Shown here: positions 8,194 through 16,059 of the stretch, in pieces
Numbering within the stretch: position 1 is the stretch's first letter
Layout: the number at the start of each line of letters is the position of its first letter
Assembly: GCA_015655115.1 (NCBI GenBank)
Contig: JAATFQ010000153.1
Coordinates: 1 to 41,116, forward strand
DNA length: 41,116 bases
Direction of reading: 5' to 3'
Source: Sphingobacteriales bacterium
Lineage (GTDB): Bacteria > Bacteroidota > Bacteroidia > Sphingobacteriales > Sphingobacteriaceae
Notes under the pieces: generated by a model
Database searches by the model: none
The model's input: the letters and a program-made list of their open reading frames with translations, nothing else
What the model was told of the DNA's origin: nothing
Position numbers and translations under genes: made by a program

Positions 8194-8739
8194 ATGATAA
8201 AGAGTATAACAGGGAAGTACATTATTTCAGGCGGGCCTGGAGCAGGAAAAACTACGCTGATTGAAGGCTTAAAGGCTTTGGGTTATGCGTGTTCTGCAGA
8301 GGTATCGCGCAGGCTGATCATTGAGGAGGTGGCGCAGAATTCTGACTGCCTGCCATGGAAGGACATCGCCTGCTTTTCGGACAAGGTGCTGGATGAGATG
8401 ATAGTCTCCTGGCATAATTCTTCAGCCCCACTGTCATTCTTTGACCGTGGTATTCCTGATATCATCGCCTATTTAAAGATTGCTGAGTTGCCGGTGCCTG
8501 ATAAATTTATGCTTGCGCTGGAGCGCGCCCCCTACAACAGGCAGGTTTTCATTCTTCCTCCATGGGCGGACATCTATGTCAATGATAACGAGCGCTGGCA
8601 GTCATTTGAAGAAGCTACGGCCATCTATAAATCGATAAAGGCCACTTATGCTGATCTGGGTTTCGCAATCGTTGAGCTGCCAAAGGTTTCGCTGGAGAAG
8701 CGCCTGAGCTTTATTATCGATTTTTTAAATAATATTTAG
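8194..8739 (+). CDS. P-loop NTPase (AAA_28/kinase-like) in the cobalamin operon
   Basis: The product has 181 residues. The P-loop GGPGAGKTT lies at about residues 13-21, followed by SAEVSRRLIIEE, FFDRGIPDIIAYL (Walker B-like with DRG) and APYNRQVFILPPWADIYVNDNERW. This pattern matches the AAA_28 family of small ATPase/kinase-like proteins, which appear repeatedly in Bacteroidota cobalamin clusters but have no assigned reaction. It follows cbiB by 17 bases and precedes the riboswitch, so it is probably the last gene of the cobQ-cobD-cbiB operon. A small-molecule phosphorylation role, for example on threonine or aminopropanol, is a guess from position only. Confidence 0.75.
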   Translation: MIKSITGKYIISGGPGAGKTTLIEGLKALGYACSAEVSRRLIIEEVAQNSDCLPWKDIACFSDKVLDEMIVSWHNSSAPLSFFDRGIPDIIAYLKIAELPVPDKFMLALERAPYNRQVFILPPWADIYVNDNERWQSFEEATAIYKSIKATYADLGFAIVELPKVSLEKRLSFIIDFLNNI

Positions 8740-8770
8740 GTCCATCTCATTATTATTAATTTTTTCTCTT

Positions 8771-8940
8771 AGGTTTGTAGCATTAAGGTAGCATTTCTAA
8801 GGAAATGCTTTAATAGGGAATGCCGGTGTAAATCCGGAACAGTCTCCGCTGCTGTAAACCTCATTGTCAAAAACTGCAATAATGCCACTTTCCATTTGGA
8901 GGGGAAGGCTGTAGTTTGAGGAAGTCAGAAGACCTGCCTT
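8771..8940 (+). promoter_or_regulatory. Cobalamin riboswitch (AdoCbl/B12 aptamer)
   Basis: The conserved core is clear: a hairpin AGCATTTC/GAAATGCT (about 8790-8810), then TTTAATAGGGAATGCCGGTG and AAATCCGGAACAGTCTCCGC, GCTGTAAACC, the B12-box region AATGCCACTT (8881-8890), GGGGAAGGC, and the 3' end GAGGAAGTCAGAAGACCTGCC (8919-8938, approximately). It sits 5' of the binding-protein gene, with about 45 bases to the start codon. B12 binding normally represses the downstream uptake genes. No clear intrinsic terminator follows, so control at translation is more likely than attenuation; that part is inference. Confidence 0.96.
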
Positions 8941-8984
8941 TTTAAATAATATTTACGCTTTCGGAAGAAGGGCTAATTGTTAAC

Positions 8985-10151
8985 ATGAAAAGAAAAAATC
9001 TCTCCTCATTAACAGGGATAATATCCTGTTTTCTGTTTTTTACGCTCCTTTCTGCTTCATGCAGTGAGTCTGCCTCAGTAAAAAAACAGCATGCCGCTTC
9101 AACTGGCCATGCTGAAATCAAATACGCTAAGGGTTTTGCTATTGATTATTATCCTGCCTATAAGGTCGTGAGTATCTTTAGCCGCGCTGGTGCCAAAACC
9201 GATACTGTACAATATGTTTTACTGAAAAAAGGAGTTGCTGCTCCTGCAGGCTATAAAAAGTCACAGCTGATTACTATTCCTGTGAAAAGTCTGGTGGCAA
9301 TGTCGTCCATGCATATTGCACTGGCAGATTTTGCAGGGGCCGCTGATATTATTGTGGGACTAGGCAGCTTAAACTATGTCACTTGTCCGGCAGTACGCGC
9401 AAATATCAAGCTGGGGAAAGTCAAAGAGGTGGGACTCGACGGTGGAATGAACAATGAAATGCTTATTGCCATGAAGCCTGGCCTGGTGATGGTAATGGGG
9501 AATCCTGACGCAAAATATTCAAAATATCAAACCCTGCTGGGTGCAGGCGTCCCGGTGATGCTCAATTCTGAATGGCTGGAAACCACTCCACTTGGCCGCG
9601 CGGAATGGGTGAAACTGATGGCTGCGCTGGTCGACAGAGAACCACTGGTAAACGGGAAGTTCGCCGCCATGGAGAAAGAGTATAACAGGCTGGCCCAAAT
9701 AGGGCATAAGGCATTGGTCAAGCCTAGCCTGATCTGCGGAATGCCTTTCAAAGGGGTATGGTATACACCTGATGGAGACAGCTATATGGCCACTTTTCTG
9801 AAAGATGCCGGCACAACCTATAAATGGATAAATGAAACGGGCACAGGGAGCCTGATGCTCAACTTTGAAACTGTAGCTCCTGAAGCGCTTAAAGCAGATT
9901 TCTGGATTAATGTGGGCGAAGTAAATTCTAAAAAAGATATCAAGGCTGCAGATCCCCGTTATGCCGATTTTAAGCCTTTTAAAGAGGGCAGGATATACAA
10001 CTTTAATAAGAGGGTGAATGATCTGGGGGCAAATGATTATTGGGAATCCGGTGCCGTAAATCCACAATTGATACTGGGTGACATGATCAAAATTCTACAC
10101 CCGCAATTGTTACCTGGTCACCAGCTTGTGTATTATAAGCAATTGAACTGA
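8985..10151 (+). CDS. btuF: BtuF-like cobalamin ABC transporter substrate-binding lipoprotein
   Basis: The product has 388 residues and a lipoprotein signal peptide with lipobox SASC (Cys26). The body is a two-lobed periplasmic binding protein of the helical-backbone (BtuF/FepB/FhuD) type: YKVVSIFSRAGAKTDTVQYVLL, then VKSLVAMSSMHIALADFAGAADIIVGL, PGLVMVMG, VPVMLNSEWLETTPLGRAEWVKLMAALVDRE, and a C-terminal lobe with AADPRYADFKPFKEGRIYNF. It should hand cobalamin or cobinamide to the BtuCD-like transporter encoded downstream. The cobalamin riboswitch immediately upstream fixes the likely substrate; on sequence alone an iron-siderophore substrate could not be excluded. Confidence 0.9.
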   Translation: MKRKNLSSLTGIISCFLFFTLLSASCSESASVKKQHAASTGHAEIKYAKGFAIDYYPAYKVVSIFSRAGAKTDTVQYVLLKKGVAAPAGYKKSQLITIPVKSLVAMSSMHIALADFAGAADIIVGLGSLNYVTCPAVRANIKLGKVKEVGLDGGMNNEMLIAMKPGLVMVMGNPDAKYSKYQTLLGAGVPVMLNSEWLETTPLGRAEWVKLMAALVDREPLVNGKFAAMEKEYNRLAQIGHKALVKPSLICGMPFKGVWYTPDGDSYMATFLKDAGTTYKWINETGTGSLMLNFETVAPEALKADFWINVGEVNSKKDIKAADPRYADFKPFKEGRIYNFNKRVNDLGANDYWESGAVNPQLILGDMIKILHPQLLPGHQLVYYKQLN

Positions 10152-10185
10152 TTGTGTAAAATATCATAACAATTGAGCTGATTGT
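10140..10185. repeat. Direct repeat across the btuF stop codon
   Basis: CAATTGAACTGATTGT at 10140-10155 recurs as CAATTGAGCTGATTGT at 10170-10185 (15 of 16 identical, 30 bases apart). The first copy contains the TGA stop of the binding-protein gene. This looks like a small local duplication in the 154-base AT-rich spacer before btuC. Confidence 0.7.
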
Positions 10186-10305
10186 TTTAAATTATAATAT
10201 AAGATCCTGCTAAAACACATTCTACATACGGCCACATTTTTTCAAGATGTCTAATTACTTTTTTTGATTAAAACATTACATCATTTTTTATAAAATATTA
10301 TAACA

Positions 10306-11334
10306 TTGAATAAGATTAAAGTTTCTGTACTCCTTGTGCTTATTGTAATCGCATTTCTGCTCGATGTAGCCTTAGGTGCCGTGCATATCCCGGTGAAAGC
10401 GGTTTTACAAACACTGTTTTCACCTGCTGCAGCCGACGATACCTGGCTGTATATTATTGAAAAGATAAGATTGCCAAAAGCGTGTACCGCCGTTCTTGTG
10501 GGCTGCGGACTATCGGTAAGTGGTTTACAGATGCAGACACTTTTCCGTAATCCGCTTGCAGGCCCTTCTGTTTTAGGGATTACTGCCGGAGCCAGTCTGG
10601 GTGTTGCATTGGTGATGCTTTCGGCGGGTACGGTGACCAGCTTATATACGATTCAGGAACTGGGGATATCTGGCAGCTGGCTGATCATTATAGCTTCATC
10701 ACTGGGGGCGGCACTGACCATGATCCTGATCGTTGCCATATCCTCTTCATTGAAGGATAATGTTATTGTACTTATTGTAGGCGTGATGATCGCCAATATT
10801 ACTTTTTCCCTGGTCAGCATCTGGCAATATTTCAGTGCACCGGAGCTGATTAAAGACTATCTGATCTGGACGTTCGGATCTTTAGGCGGTGTTACCGGTG
10901 AGCAGCTGATTATTCTCGCTGTGGTGGTAACGACCGGGACGCTGATCTCATTCTTTTCATCTAAACTAATGGATGCCCTGCTGCTGGGCGATAATTATGC
11001 AAGGAGCATGGGGCTGACGGTGAAACGTGCGCGCCTGCTGATCATTGGCAGCACGAGCCTTCTTGCTGGCGGCATCACAGCTTTCTGCGGACCAATAGGT
11101 TTTATTGGTATCGCTGTCCCTCATCTGGCGAGAGCGCTGTTCAATACGTCGAACCACAGGGTTTTGATTCCTGCATGCTGCCTGATCGGAACTGTGCTGA
11201 TGCTGGTGTGTGACCTGGTTGCACAACTGCCCGGAAGTCAGACGGTATTGCCGATCAACGTGATCACCGCACTGGTGGGCTCGCCGGTAGTGATCTGGAT
11301 TATTGTTGGCCGTAATAAACTGAGGGGGTTTTAA
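10306..11334 (+). CDS. btuC: BtuC-like cobalamin ABC transporter permease (FecCD family)
   Basis: The product has 342 residues with about nine to ten transmembrane helices. Family motifs are visible: IRLPKACTAVLVGCGLSVSG then LQMQTLFRNPLAGPSVLGIT near residues 55-92, the coupling region YARSMGLTVKRARLL, and GPIGFIGIAVPHLARALFNTSNHR (about residues 255-278). It forms the inner-membrane channel of the B12 importer. The likely start is TTG at 10306: an in-frame stop lies at 10291-10293 and no ATG precedes the first helix. The stop codon overlaps the ATPase start as TAATG. Confidence 0.94.
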   Translation: MNKIKVSVLLVLIVIAFLLDVALGAVHIPVKAVLQTLFSPAAADDTWLYIIEKIRLPKACTAVLVGCGLSVSGLQMQTLFRNPLAGPSVLGITAGASLGVALVMLSAGTVTSLYTIQELGISGSWLIIIASSLGAALTMILIVAISSSLKDNVIVLIVGVMIANITFSLVSIWQYFSAPELIKDYLIWTFGSLGGVTGEQLIILAVVVTTGTLISFFSSKLMDALLLGDNYARSMGLTVKRARLLIIGSTSLLAGGITAFCGPIGFIGIAVPHLARALFNTSNHRVLIPACCLIGTVLMLVCDLVAQLPGSQTVLPINVITALVGSPVVIWIIVGRNKLRGF

Positions 11335-12338
11335 TGGAAAAGGGACAACCGTTATTGCAGATAAATGATCTTGTTGTGGGCTACCGGAATGGGAAAAGCG
11401 GGGGGAGGCAGGTTGCGGGACCTTTATCGCTCTCCATGCATGCAGGACAGCTGATTTGTCTGCTGGGACCCAATGGCTGCGGAAAGTCGACCTTGCTAAG
11501 GTCTGTTGCAGGCTTGCAGCCAGTTTTGCAGGGCACGATCGAGATTGAAGGGGAGAGGCTGGATAAACTTTCACCTCCACATATTGCGAAGAAGATCAGT
11601 CTTGTGCTGACCGATAATGTACGTTCGGGAAACCTGGACGTCCATGCGCTGATCGCTCTTGGCCGCTACCCGCATACGGGATGGCTGGGAATGCTGACGC
11701 AAAAAGACAGGGAAATCATAGCTCTTGCTATAGAGCGGACTGCTACGGCGCCTTTTCTCAGCCGTAAGCTGGACAGCCTGAGTGATGGGGAGTGCCAGAA
11801 GGTGATGCTGGCGCGTGCGCTGGCACAGGATACGCCGCTGATCATCCTTGATGAGCCTACGGCACACCTTGACCTGCCGAGCAGGATCCAGCTGATGCGC
11901 CTGCTGCATCAACTGGCGAAGGAAATGAATAAGGCGATCCTGATTTCTACGCATGAACTCGACCTGGCTTTGCAGGCAGCGGACCAGATCTGGCTGATGA
12001 GTGAGGGCAGGGTAACGACAGGATTGCCGGAAGAGCTGGTGCTGAATGGTGCTTTTCAGCATGCTTTTGATAAGGATGGGATATTATTTGATACTGCTAC
12101 AGGGACTTTTAAGCTGCAGCATACTATACACCACAAAATTATGCTGGTGGGCGACGGAACTTTGGCCTTCTGGACGAAAAGGGCTTTACTGAGGCATGGC
12201 TATCTGGTTACGGATGAACCTACAGGCTTACTGATCACGGTTACCGGATTGCCGGAACATCCGCAATGGGTAATAAGCAAAAATAACAGTCATATATCGT
12301 ATACGCAGCTGGCAGACGTGCTTGCTGCTTTATTATAA
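11334..12338 (+). CDS. btuD: BtuD-like cobalamin ABC transporter ATPase with C-terminal extension
   Basis: The product has 334 residues. The ATPase domain (about 1-250) shows Walker A GPNGCGKST (residues 45-53), signature LSDGECQ, Walker B LIILDEP, D-loop HLDLPSR and the switch His in STHE. It energises the BtuC-like permease. A further ~75 residues follow the normal end of the domain, including KIMLVGDGTLAFWTKRALLR then HGYLV, which resembles a degenerate Rossmann-like betaalpha unit. That extension is absent from E. coli BtuD; a regulatory role is possible. It overlaps btuC by one base and is followed by btuB after 31 bases. Confidence 0.93.
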   Translation: MEKGQPLLQINDLVVGYRNGKSGGRQVAGPLSLSMHAGQLICLLGPNGCGKSTLLRSVAGLQPVLQGTIEIEGERLDKLSPPHIAKKISLVLTDNVRSGNLDVHALIALGRYPHTGWLGMLTQKDREIIALAIERTATAPFLSRKLDSLSDGECQKVMLARALAQDTPLIILDEPTAHLDLPSRIQLMRLLHQLAKEMNKAILISTHELDLALQAADQIWLMSEGRVTTGLPEELVLNGAFQHAFDKDGILFDTATGTFKLQHTIHHKIMLVGDGTLAFWTKRALLRHGYLVTDEPTGLLITVTGLPEHPQWVISKNNSHISYTQLADVLAALL

Positions 12339-12369
12339 ACACAATTTAATTATAAACAATACAAATCAA

Positions 12370-14574
12370 ATGAAGAAAAATTTACCTTTCCAGGCCTTAC
12401 TTATCGGAGCAGTCTTAATCAGCTCTGCTGCTGTAGCACAAGAGAAAAAGCCTGACACGTTAAGGAATAATATATTGGACGAAGTGGTGGTGACTACGCT
12501 CCGCACGGGGGTGAAGAGGAAGCATGTACCTCAGAATGTTACGGTGATTACTAAAGCGGATATCGCTATGACTTCATCGCAGGAATTTACTGACCTGCTG
12601 AAAAAGAATTCGTCGGTCAATATTGTACAATACCCTGGTTTACTCGCCGGAGTCGGCATCCGTGGCTTCAGACCACAAACAAGCGGACTGAATCAGCGCT
12701 CGCTGCTGCTTGTTGATGGCCGCCCTGCGGGAACAGCAAATATTGCAACTATTAATCCTTCGGACATTGAGCGTATCGAAGTACTTAAAGGCCCTGCATC
12801 TGCCATGTATGGTTCTTCGGCAATGGGTGGTGTGGTGAATATCATTACCAAAAGATCTGCTGGCGTTATCCATGGGGATGTGTTTGCAGAATATGGCTCT
12901 TATGAAACGTCGAAACTTGGCGCCTCGGCAGGCGGAAATATCACGCAAAGGCTTGATTTTGACCTTTCATTCCTGAATTATGACAGGAGCAAGGATATGA
13001 AATTGGGTAAGGGCAACTTTTTCAGGGATTTACTGGATGGGGAAAAGGCGGTTAAAAATTATGACCTGGACTATGATGGGAAAACTGATAATTCTGTTAC
13101 TGTTGACGATAAGCGCTCGGATGGACTGAGACGCCAGTATTCACAGCTGAACTATAATACGGGAAGCTTAAGGCTCGGCTATCAATTGAATGATGCATGG
13201 AGAGTTGATGTTAGGGGCGAAAGGTTTATCGCTAATAATGTGGAGGCTCCAAGTGATATCTTTTTTGGCAACGGACAACCGAGCACTAAGGATATTGAAA
13301 GGCACAATGAGGAGGTGGCAATTTCTGGTATCCTGGGAAATCACCACTTATTGCTGAAGGGCTATACTTCTGAGGAGAACAACACGAATTATTCTTTGAC
13401 GGTGAATGGTGCTTCAACGACTTCTTATAGTTCTTATGTGAGCGAAACAAGCTGGAAGGGTATCCAGGCAAAGGATGCTTATACTTTAGGCCGCCATTCG
13501 CTGGTTTTTGGACTGGATTATAGCAATGCTTCAACAATTGCACAGTCATATGCTGCTACTGGTGCGGAAACTACTCCTTATTCACCAAATTACAGCCTTA
13601 GCTCTGCTGCTGCTTATGTGCAGGGACAGTTTAATTTTCTGGATAATAAGTTGGTGATCAACCCTGGTGTCCGCCTGGACCTGATTACTTATAATGTTAA
13701 GGAAACTCCTCTGCTAACTACTTATACTGGTGGTAAACAGACAAACCCTATTGTTAGTCCGAGTTTGGCTGCTCAATATGCACTTGGTAAATTATTTACG
13801 GTCCATGCTTCGGGAGGACGGGCTTTCGTGACGCCTGATGCTTATAATGTTGCAGGATACTCTGAAAAATTAATCACGTCGTCGGGTAAGGTGAATGTTA
13901 TCCGCGGTAATGCGGATCTTAAAAATGAGAATAGTATCTCTTTTGACGCGGGACTGAGGTTTACGAAAGCTGAATGGGGACTGACGGCGGATGTCTCTTA
14001 TTTTAATACTTATGTAAAGGATAGGATTACTTCGAGAACTACTTACCCTGTGAATGAAATTACGGCAAGTGGATATACGATCAACTCTGTAATGGAGTAT
14101 GTGAATGCTAATAAAGCGAATATCAATGGCTTTGAAGCTGAACTGGCATGGGACTTCGGAAGTATGACGTCGCAAAACTACTCGCTGAAGCTTTTTGGAA
14201 ATGCAACAAGAACGGTGAAGGCTAAAGAGGTTACTATAGCTGCTGACGGTAAACGTACTTATAAGGGTATTTATAACGTGGCTGATTTTACAGGTACCTA
14301 TGGTCTGGAATTCAATAACCTTAAAGGACTTGATTTACGCCTGAATGGCCGCTATGTGGGTAATCGTAAGGATACGGATTATAATGATGATGCATATCCT
14401 GAAATTGTTTATCCTGAATTTATGGTGCTCGATTTTGGCGCAGGTTATACGTTTGAAAAGAAACATATGGTTACTTTTTTGATGAATAATGTGACGGATG
14501 AGAATTATTATGAGAAGAGAGGATATAATTTGGCTGGGAGAAATCTTAGCCTGAGATATACTTATAAGTTTTAG
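12370..14574 (+). CDS. btuB: BtuB-like TonB-dependent outer-membrane cobalamin receptor
   Basis: The product has 734 residues. The signal peptide spans about 1-23 (cleavage after AVA). A TonB-box-like segment ILDEVVVTTLRT precedes the plug domain (VPQNVTVITKADI, then GVGIRGFRPQTSG, NQRSLLLVDGRPAG, IERIEVLKGPASAMYGSSAMGG and VVNIITKR). A 22-strand barrel follows and ends in the aromatic C-terminus LRYTYKF. There is no N-terminal carboxypeptidase-like domain, unlike SusC proteins. Position behind the riboswitch and btuFCD makes corrinoid uptake the likely function. The ATG at 12370 is chosen because the upstream in-frame start at 12322 overlaps btuD and would disrupt the signal peptide. Confidence 0.93.
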   Translation: MKKNLPFQALLIGAVLISSAAVAQEKKPDTLRNNILDEVVVTTLRTGVKRKHVPQNVTVITKADIAMTSSQEFTDLLKKNSSVNIVQYPGLLAGVGIRGFRPQTSGLNQRSLLLVDGRPAGTANIATINPSDIERIEVLKGPASAMYGSSAMGGVVNIITKRSAGVIHGDVFAEYGSYETSKLGASAGGNITQRLDFDLSFLNYDRSKDMKLGKGNFFRDLLDGEKAVKNYDLDYDGKTDNSVTVDDKRSDGLRRQYSQLNYNTGSLRLGYQLNDAWRVDVRGERFIANNVEAPSDIFFGNGQPSTKDIERHNEEVAISGILGNHHLLLKGYTSEENNTNYSLTVNGASTTSYSSYVSETSWKGIQAKDAYTLGRHSLVFGLDYSNASTIAQSYAATGAETTPYSPNYSLSSAAAYVQGQFNFLDNKLVINPGVRLDLITYNVKETPLLTTYTGGKQTNPIVSPSLAAQYALGKLFTVHASGGRAFVTPDAYNVAGYSEKLITSSGKVNVIRGNADLKNENSISFDAGLRFTKAEWGLTADVSYFNTYVKDRITSRTTYPVNEITASGYTINSVMEYVNANKANINGFEAELAWDFGSMTSQNYSLKLFGNATRTVKAKEVTIAADGKRTYKGIYNVADFTGTYGLEFNNLKGLDLRLNGRYVGNRKDTDYNDDAYPEIVYPEFMVLDFGAGYTFEKKHMVTFLMNNVTDENYYEKRGYNLAGRNLSLRYTYKF

Positions 14575-14602
14575 CTTGTAATTTGATTGTCCTGGGGGAA
14601 TT

Positions 14603-14682
14603 AAAAAACGGCAACCTCTTTTACTCCTCAATCTTTGCTGAAGGGCAAATATTGCATGTCGTAAAAGAGGTTGCCGTTTTTT
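14603..14682. terminator. Perfect 22-bp inverted repeat, probable bidirectional terminator
   Basis: Bases 14603-14624 and 14661-14682 are exact reverse complements over 22 bp, with a GC core (CGGCAACCTCTTTTAC) flanked by A6 on one side and T6 on the other. The 36-base loop is unusually long for an intrinsic terminator. It starts 28 bases after the btuB stop and should insulate the riboswitch-controlled genes from the adenosyltransferase block. Confidence 0.8.
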
Positions 14683-14766
14683 AAGTCTCAGTCAGGTACA
14701 AAAAAGATACTGCGCTTAACCGGGGATGCGGGAGACAGACAGGTTAGGAAGAGAAGCCTTAAGGTT

Positions 14767-14797
14767 TTGTTTGAGGGTTTGTAAATGATTAGGTTTG
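14767..14797 (+). promoter_or_regulatory. Bacteroidota-type promoter for the pduO-cobUTSC block
   Basis: TTG at 14767-14769 lies 20 bases before TAGGTTTG at 14790-14797, matching the Bacteroidota consensus TTG-N~20-TAnnTTTG. The start codon of the adenosyltransferase is 18 bases downstream, so the leader would be very short and cannot hold a riboswitch. Confidence 0.45.
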
Positions 14798-14814
14798 ATT
14801 TATAATAATAGAAG

Positions 14815-15408
14815 ATGAAGATATATACAAAAAAAGGGGATAAAGGTACTACGGGGCTTTTTGGTGGCAAAAGGGTATCTAAGGATGATGTGAGGGTGGA
14901 ATGTATGGGGACACTGGATGAGGCGAATTCCACGATAGGCATGCTGCGGGTGAAGTTGGGGAATGCGCATGAGTGGCAGCCAAATTTACACAAGATTCAG
15001 AAGGACTTGATGGATATGATGTCGCACCTGGCGAGGCCATCGGATGCACATAAGGTGAATACGAACCCGATGCCGGAGGATGGTGCTGCGTTTTGTGAGG
15101 AATGGATTGATGCACTTGAAGGGGCAATGACGCATCCGTCGGATTATTTTATTCTGCCGGGAGGAAATGAGGTATCTGCACTTTGTCATATGGCAAGGAC
15201 ACAGATGCGGCGCGGGGAACGCAGGTTGGTGTCGCTGATGAAGGAGGATGAGGTGCATGAAGCGATTCCGGCTTATATCAACAGACTGTCGGACTTGTTT
15301 TTTACGCTGTCAAGAGCGGAGATGGATAAGGCTGGAGTGGCTGAGGAGAAGTGGCAGCTGTTTTTATATAAGCGCTTTAAGAAAGCGGATCCGGATATTA
15401 AATCTTAA
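14815..15408 (+). CDS. PduO-type ATP:cob(I)alamin adenosyltransferase
   Basis: The product has 197 residues and transfers the adenosyl group of ATP to reduced corrinoids, forming the Co-C bond of adenosylcobalamin. PduO-family motifs are clear: the N-terminal ATP-binding loop TKKGDKGTTGLFGGKRVSKD (residues 4-23), ECMGTLDEANSTIG, FILPGGNEVSALCHMARTQM then RRGERRLV (about residues 112-140), and INRLSDLFFTLSR. It is a cytosolic trimer in characterised homologues and is unrelated in fold to CobA/BtuR. It is the first gene after the large terminator hairpin and is followed by cobU after a 12-bp repeat tract. Confidence 0.95.
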   Translation: MKIYTKKGDKGTTGLFGGKRVSKDDVRVECMGTLDEANSTIGMLRVKLGNAHEWQPNLHKIQKDLMDMMSHLARPSDAHKVNTNPMPEDGAAFCEEWIDALEGAMTHPSDYFILPGGNEVSALCHMARTQMRRGERRLVSLMKEDEVHEAIPAYINRLSDLFFTLSRAEMDKAGVAEEKWQLFLYKRFKKADPDIKS

Positions 15409-15476
15409 CCTAATCCTTAAGCTAAGTCTTAGCTTATGAAGCATAAGTAATTCTTAAACTAAATCTTAATCTATGT
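15404..15476. repeat. 12-bp phased degenerate repeats between the adenosyltransferase and cobU
   Basis: Units CTTAACCTAATC (15404), CTTAAGCTAAGT (15416) and a weaker CTTAGCTTATGA (15428) follow with a 12-bp period; CTTAAACTAAAT (15453) and CTTAATCTATGT (15465) continue it one base out of phase. Bases 15418-15426 and 15428-15436 also form a perfect 9-bp inverted repeat. The tract covers the stop codon of one gene and the start codon of the next. Confidence 0.65.
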
Positions 15477-15988
15477 TGATTTTTGTTACTGGTGGAGTGA
15501 GGAGCGGCAAAAGTAGTTATGCACTGGAAAGGGCTAAGGGCTTATCGGCTAAGCCAGTTTATGTGGCTACGGCAAAGATCTGGGATGATGATTTTGCTGC
15601 ACGCGTGAAACGGCACCAGGATGAAAGAGGTCCGGAATGGACTACTTTCGAGGCTTACCGCAACATGCATGAGCTGCCGCTGGAAGGCCGGGTGGTGGTG
15701 GTTGATTGTGTTACTTTGTGGCTCACTAACTTTTTTATGGATCATGATAGTGATGTAGACCGTTGTCTGTCGGACTTTAAAAGGGAGCTGGACGGGCTGA
15801 TGGAGATTTCTGCAACTTTTATCATTATTTCTAATGAGCTGGGGATGGGGATGCATGCCGATACAGCCGTGGGCAGGAAGTTTGCCGATCTGCAGGGCTG
15901 GGCGAACCAGCATGTAGCTAAAATGGCCGATGAAGCGGTGTTTATGGTATCTGGTCTTCCCTTGTTCCTGAAAGGCGGGGTACAATAA
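15473..15988 (+). CDS. cobU: Bifunctional adenosylcobinamide kinase / adenosylcobinamide-phosphate guanylyltransferase
   Basis: The product has 171 residues. It phosphorylates adenosylcobinamide and transfers GMP to make adenosylcobinamide-GDP. Motifs visible in order are the P-loop GGVRSGKSSYA (residues 7-17), RHQDERGPEWTTFEA (with the His that carries GMP in CobU of Salmonella), VVVDCVTLWLTNF, IIISNELGMGMHADTAVGRK, FADLQGWANQHVAKMADEA and a final VSGLPLFLKGG. This is the standard length. It lies in the block that assembles the nucleotide loop, together with cobT, cobS and cobC. Confidence 0.97.
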   Translation: MLIFVTGGVRSGKSSYALERAKGLSAKPVYVATAKIWDDDFAARVKRHQDERGPEWTTFEAYRNMHELPLEGRVVVVDCVTLWLTNFFMDHDSDVDRCLSDFKRELDGLMEISATFIIISNELGMGMHADTAVGRKFADLQGWANQHVAKMADEAVFMVSGLPLFLKGGVQ

Positions 15989-16059
15989 GGGTAAGATTAT
16001 TTTGAATAGTAATAAGAATAGTTAATAAAAAATGTAAATAAAAATAGTATATCATATAT

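Noticed and set aside
8770..8777. TAGGTTTG promoter box at the 5' edge of the riboswitch
   Set aside because: It matches TAnnTTTG, but a start just after it would remove the AGGT side of the aptamer's first stem, and no upstream TTG element is spaced correctly; it may be coincidence.
9519..10067. 182-codon minus-strand frame inside the BtuF-like gene
   Set aside because: It lies antisense to a gene with strong family motifs, and its own translation shows no recognisable domain.
10966..11580. 204-codon minus-strand frame across btuC and btuD
   Set aside because: It is antisense to two clear transporter genes and is rich in Gln, Arg and Ser, as expected for a shadow frame.
14603..14682. Ends of an insertion sequence
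   Set aside because: Only 36 bases lie between the inverted repeats, with no transposase and no target duplication seen.
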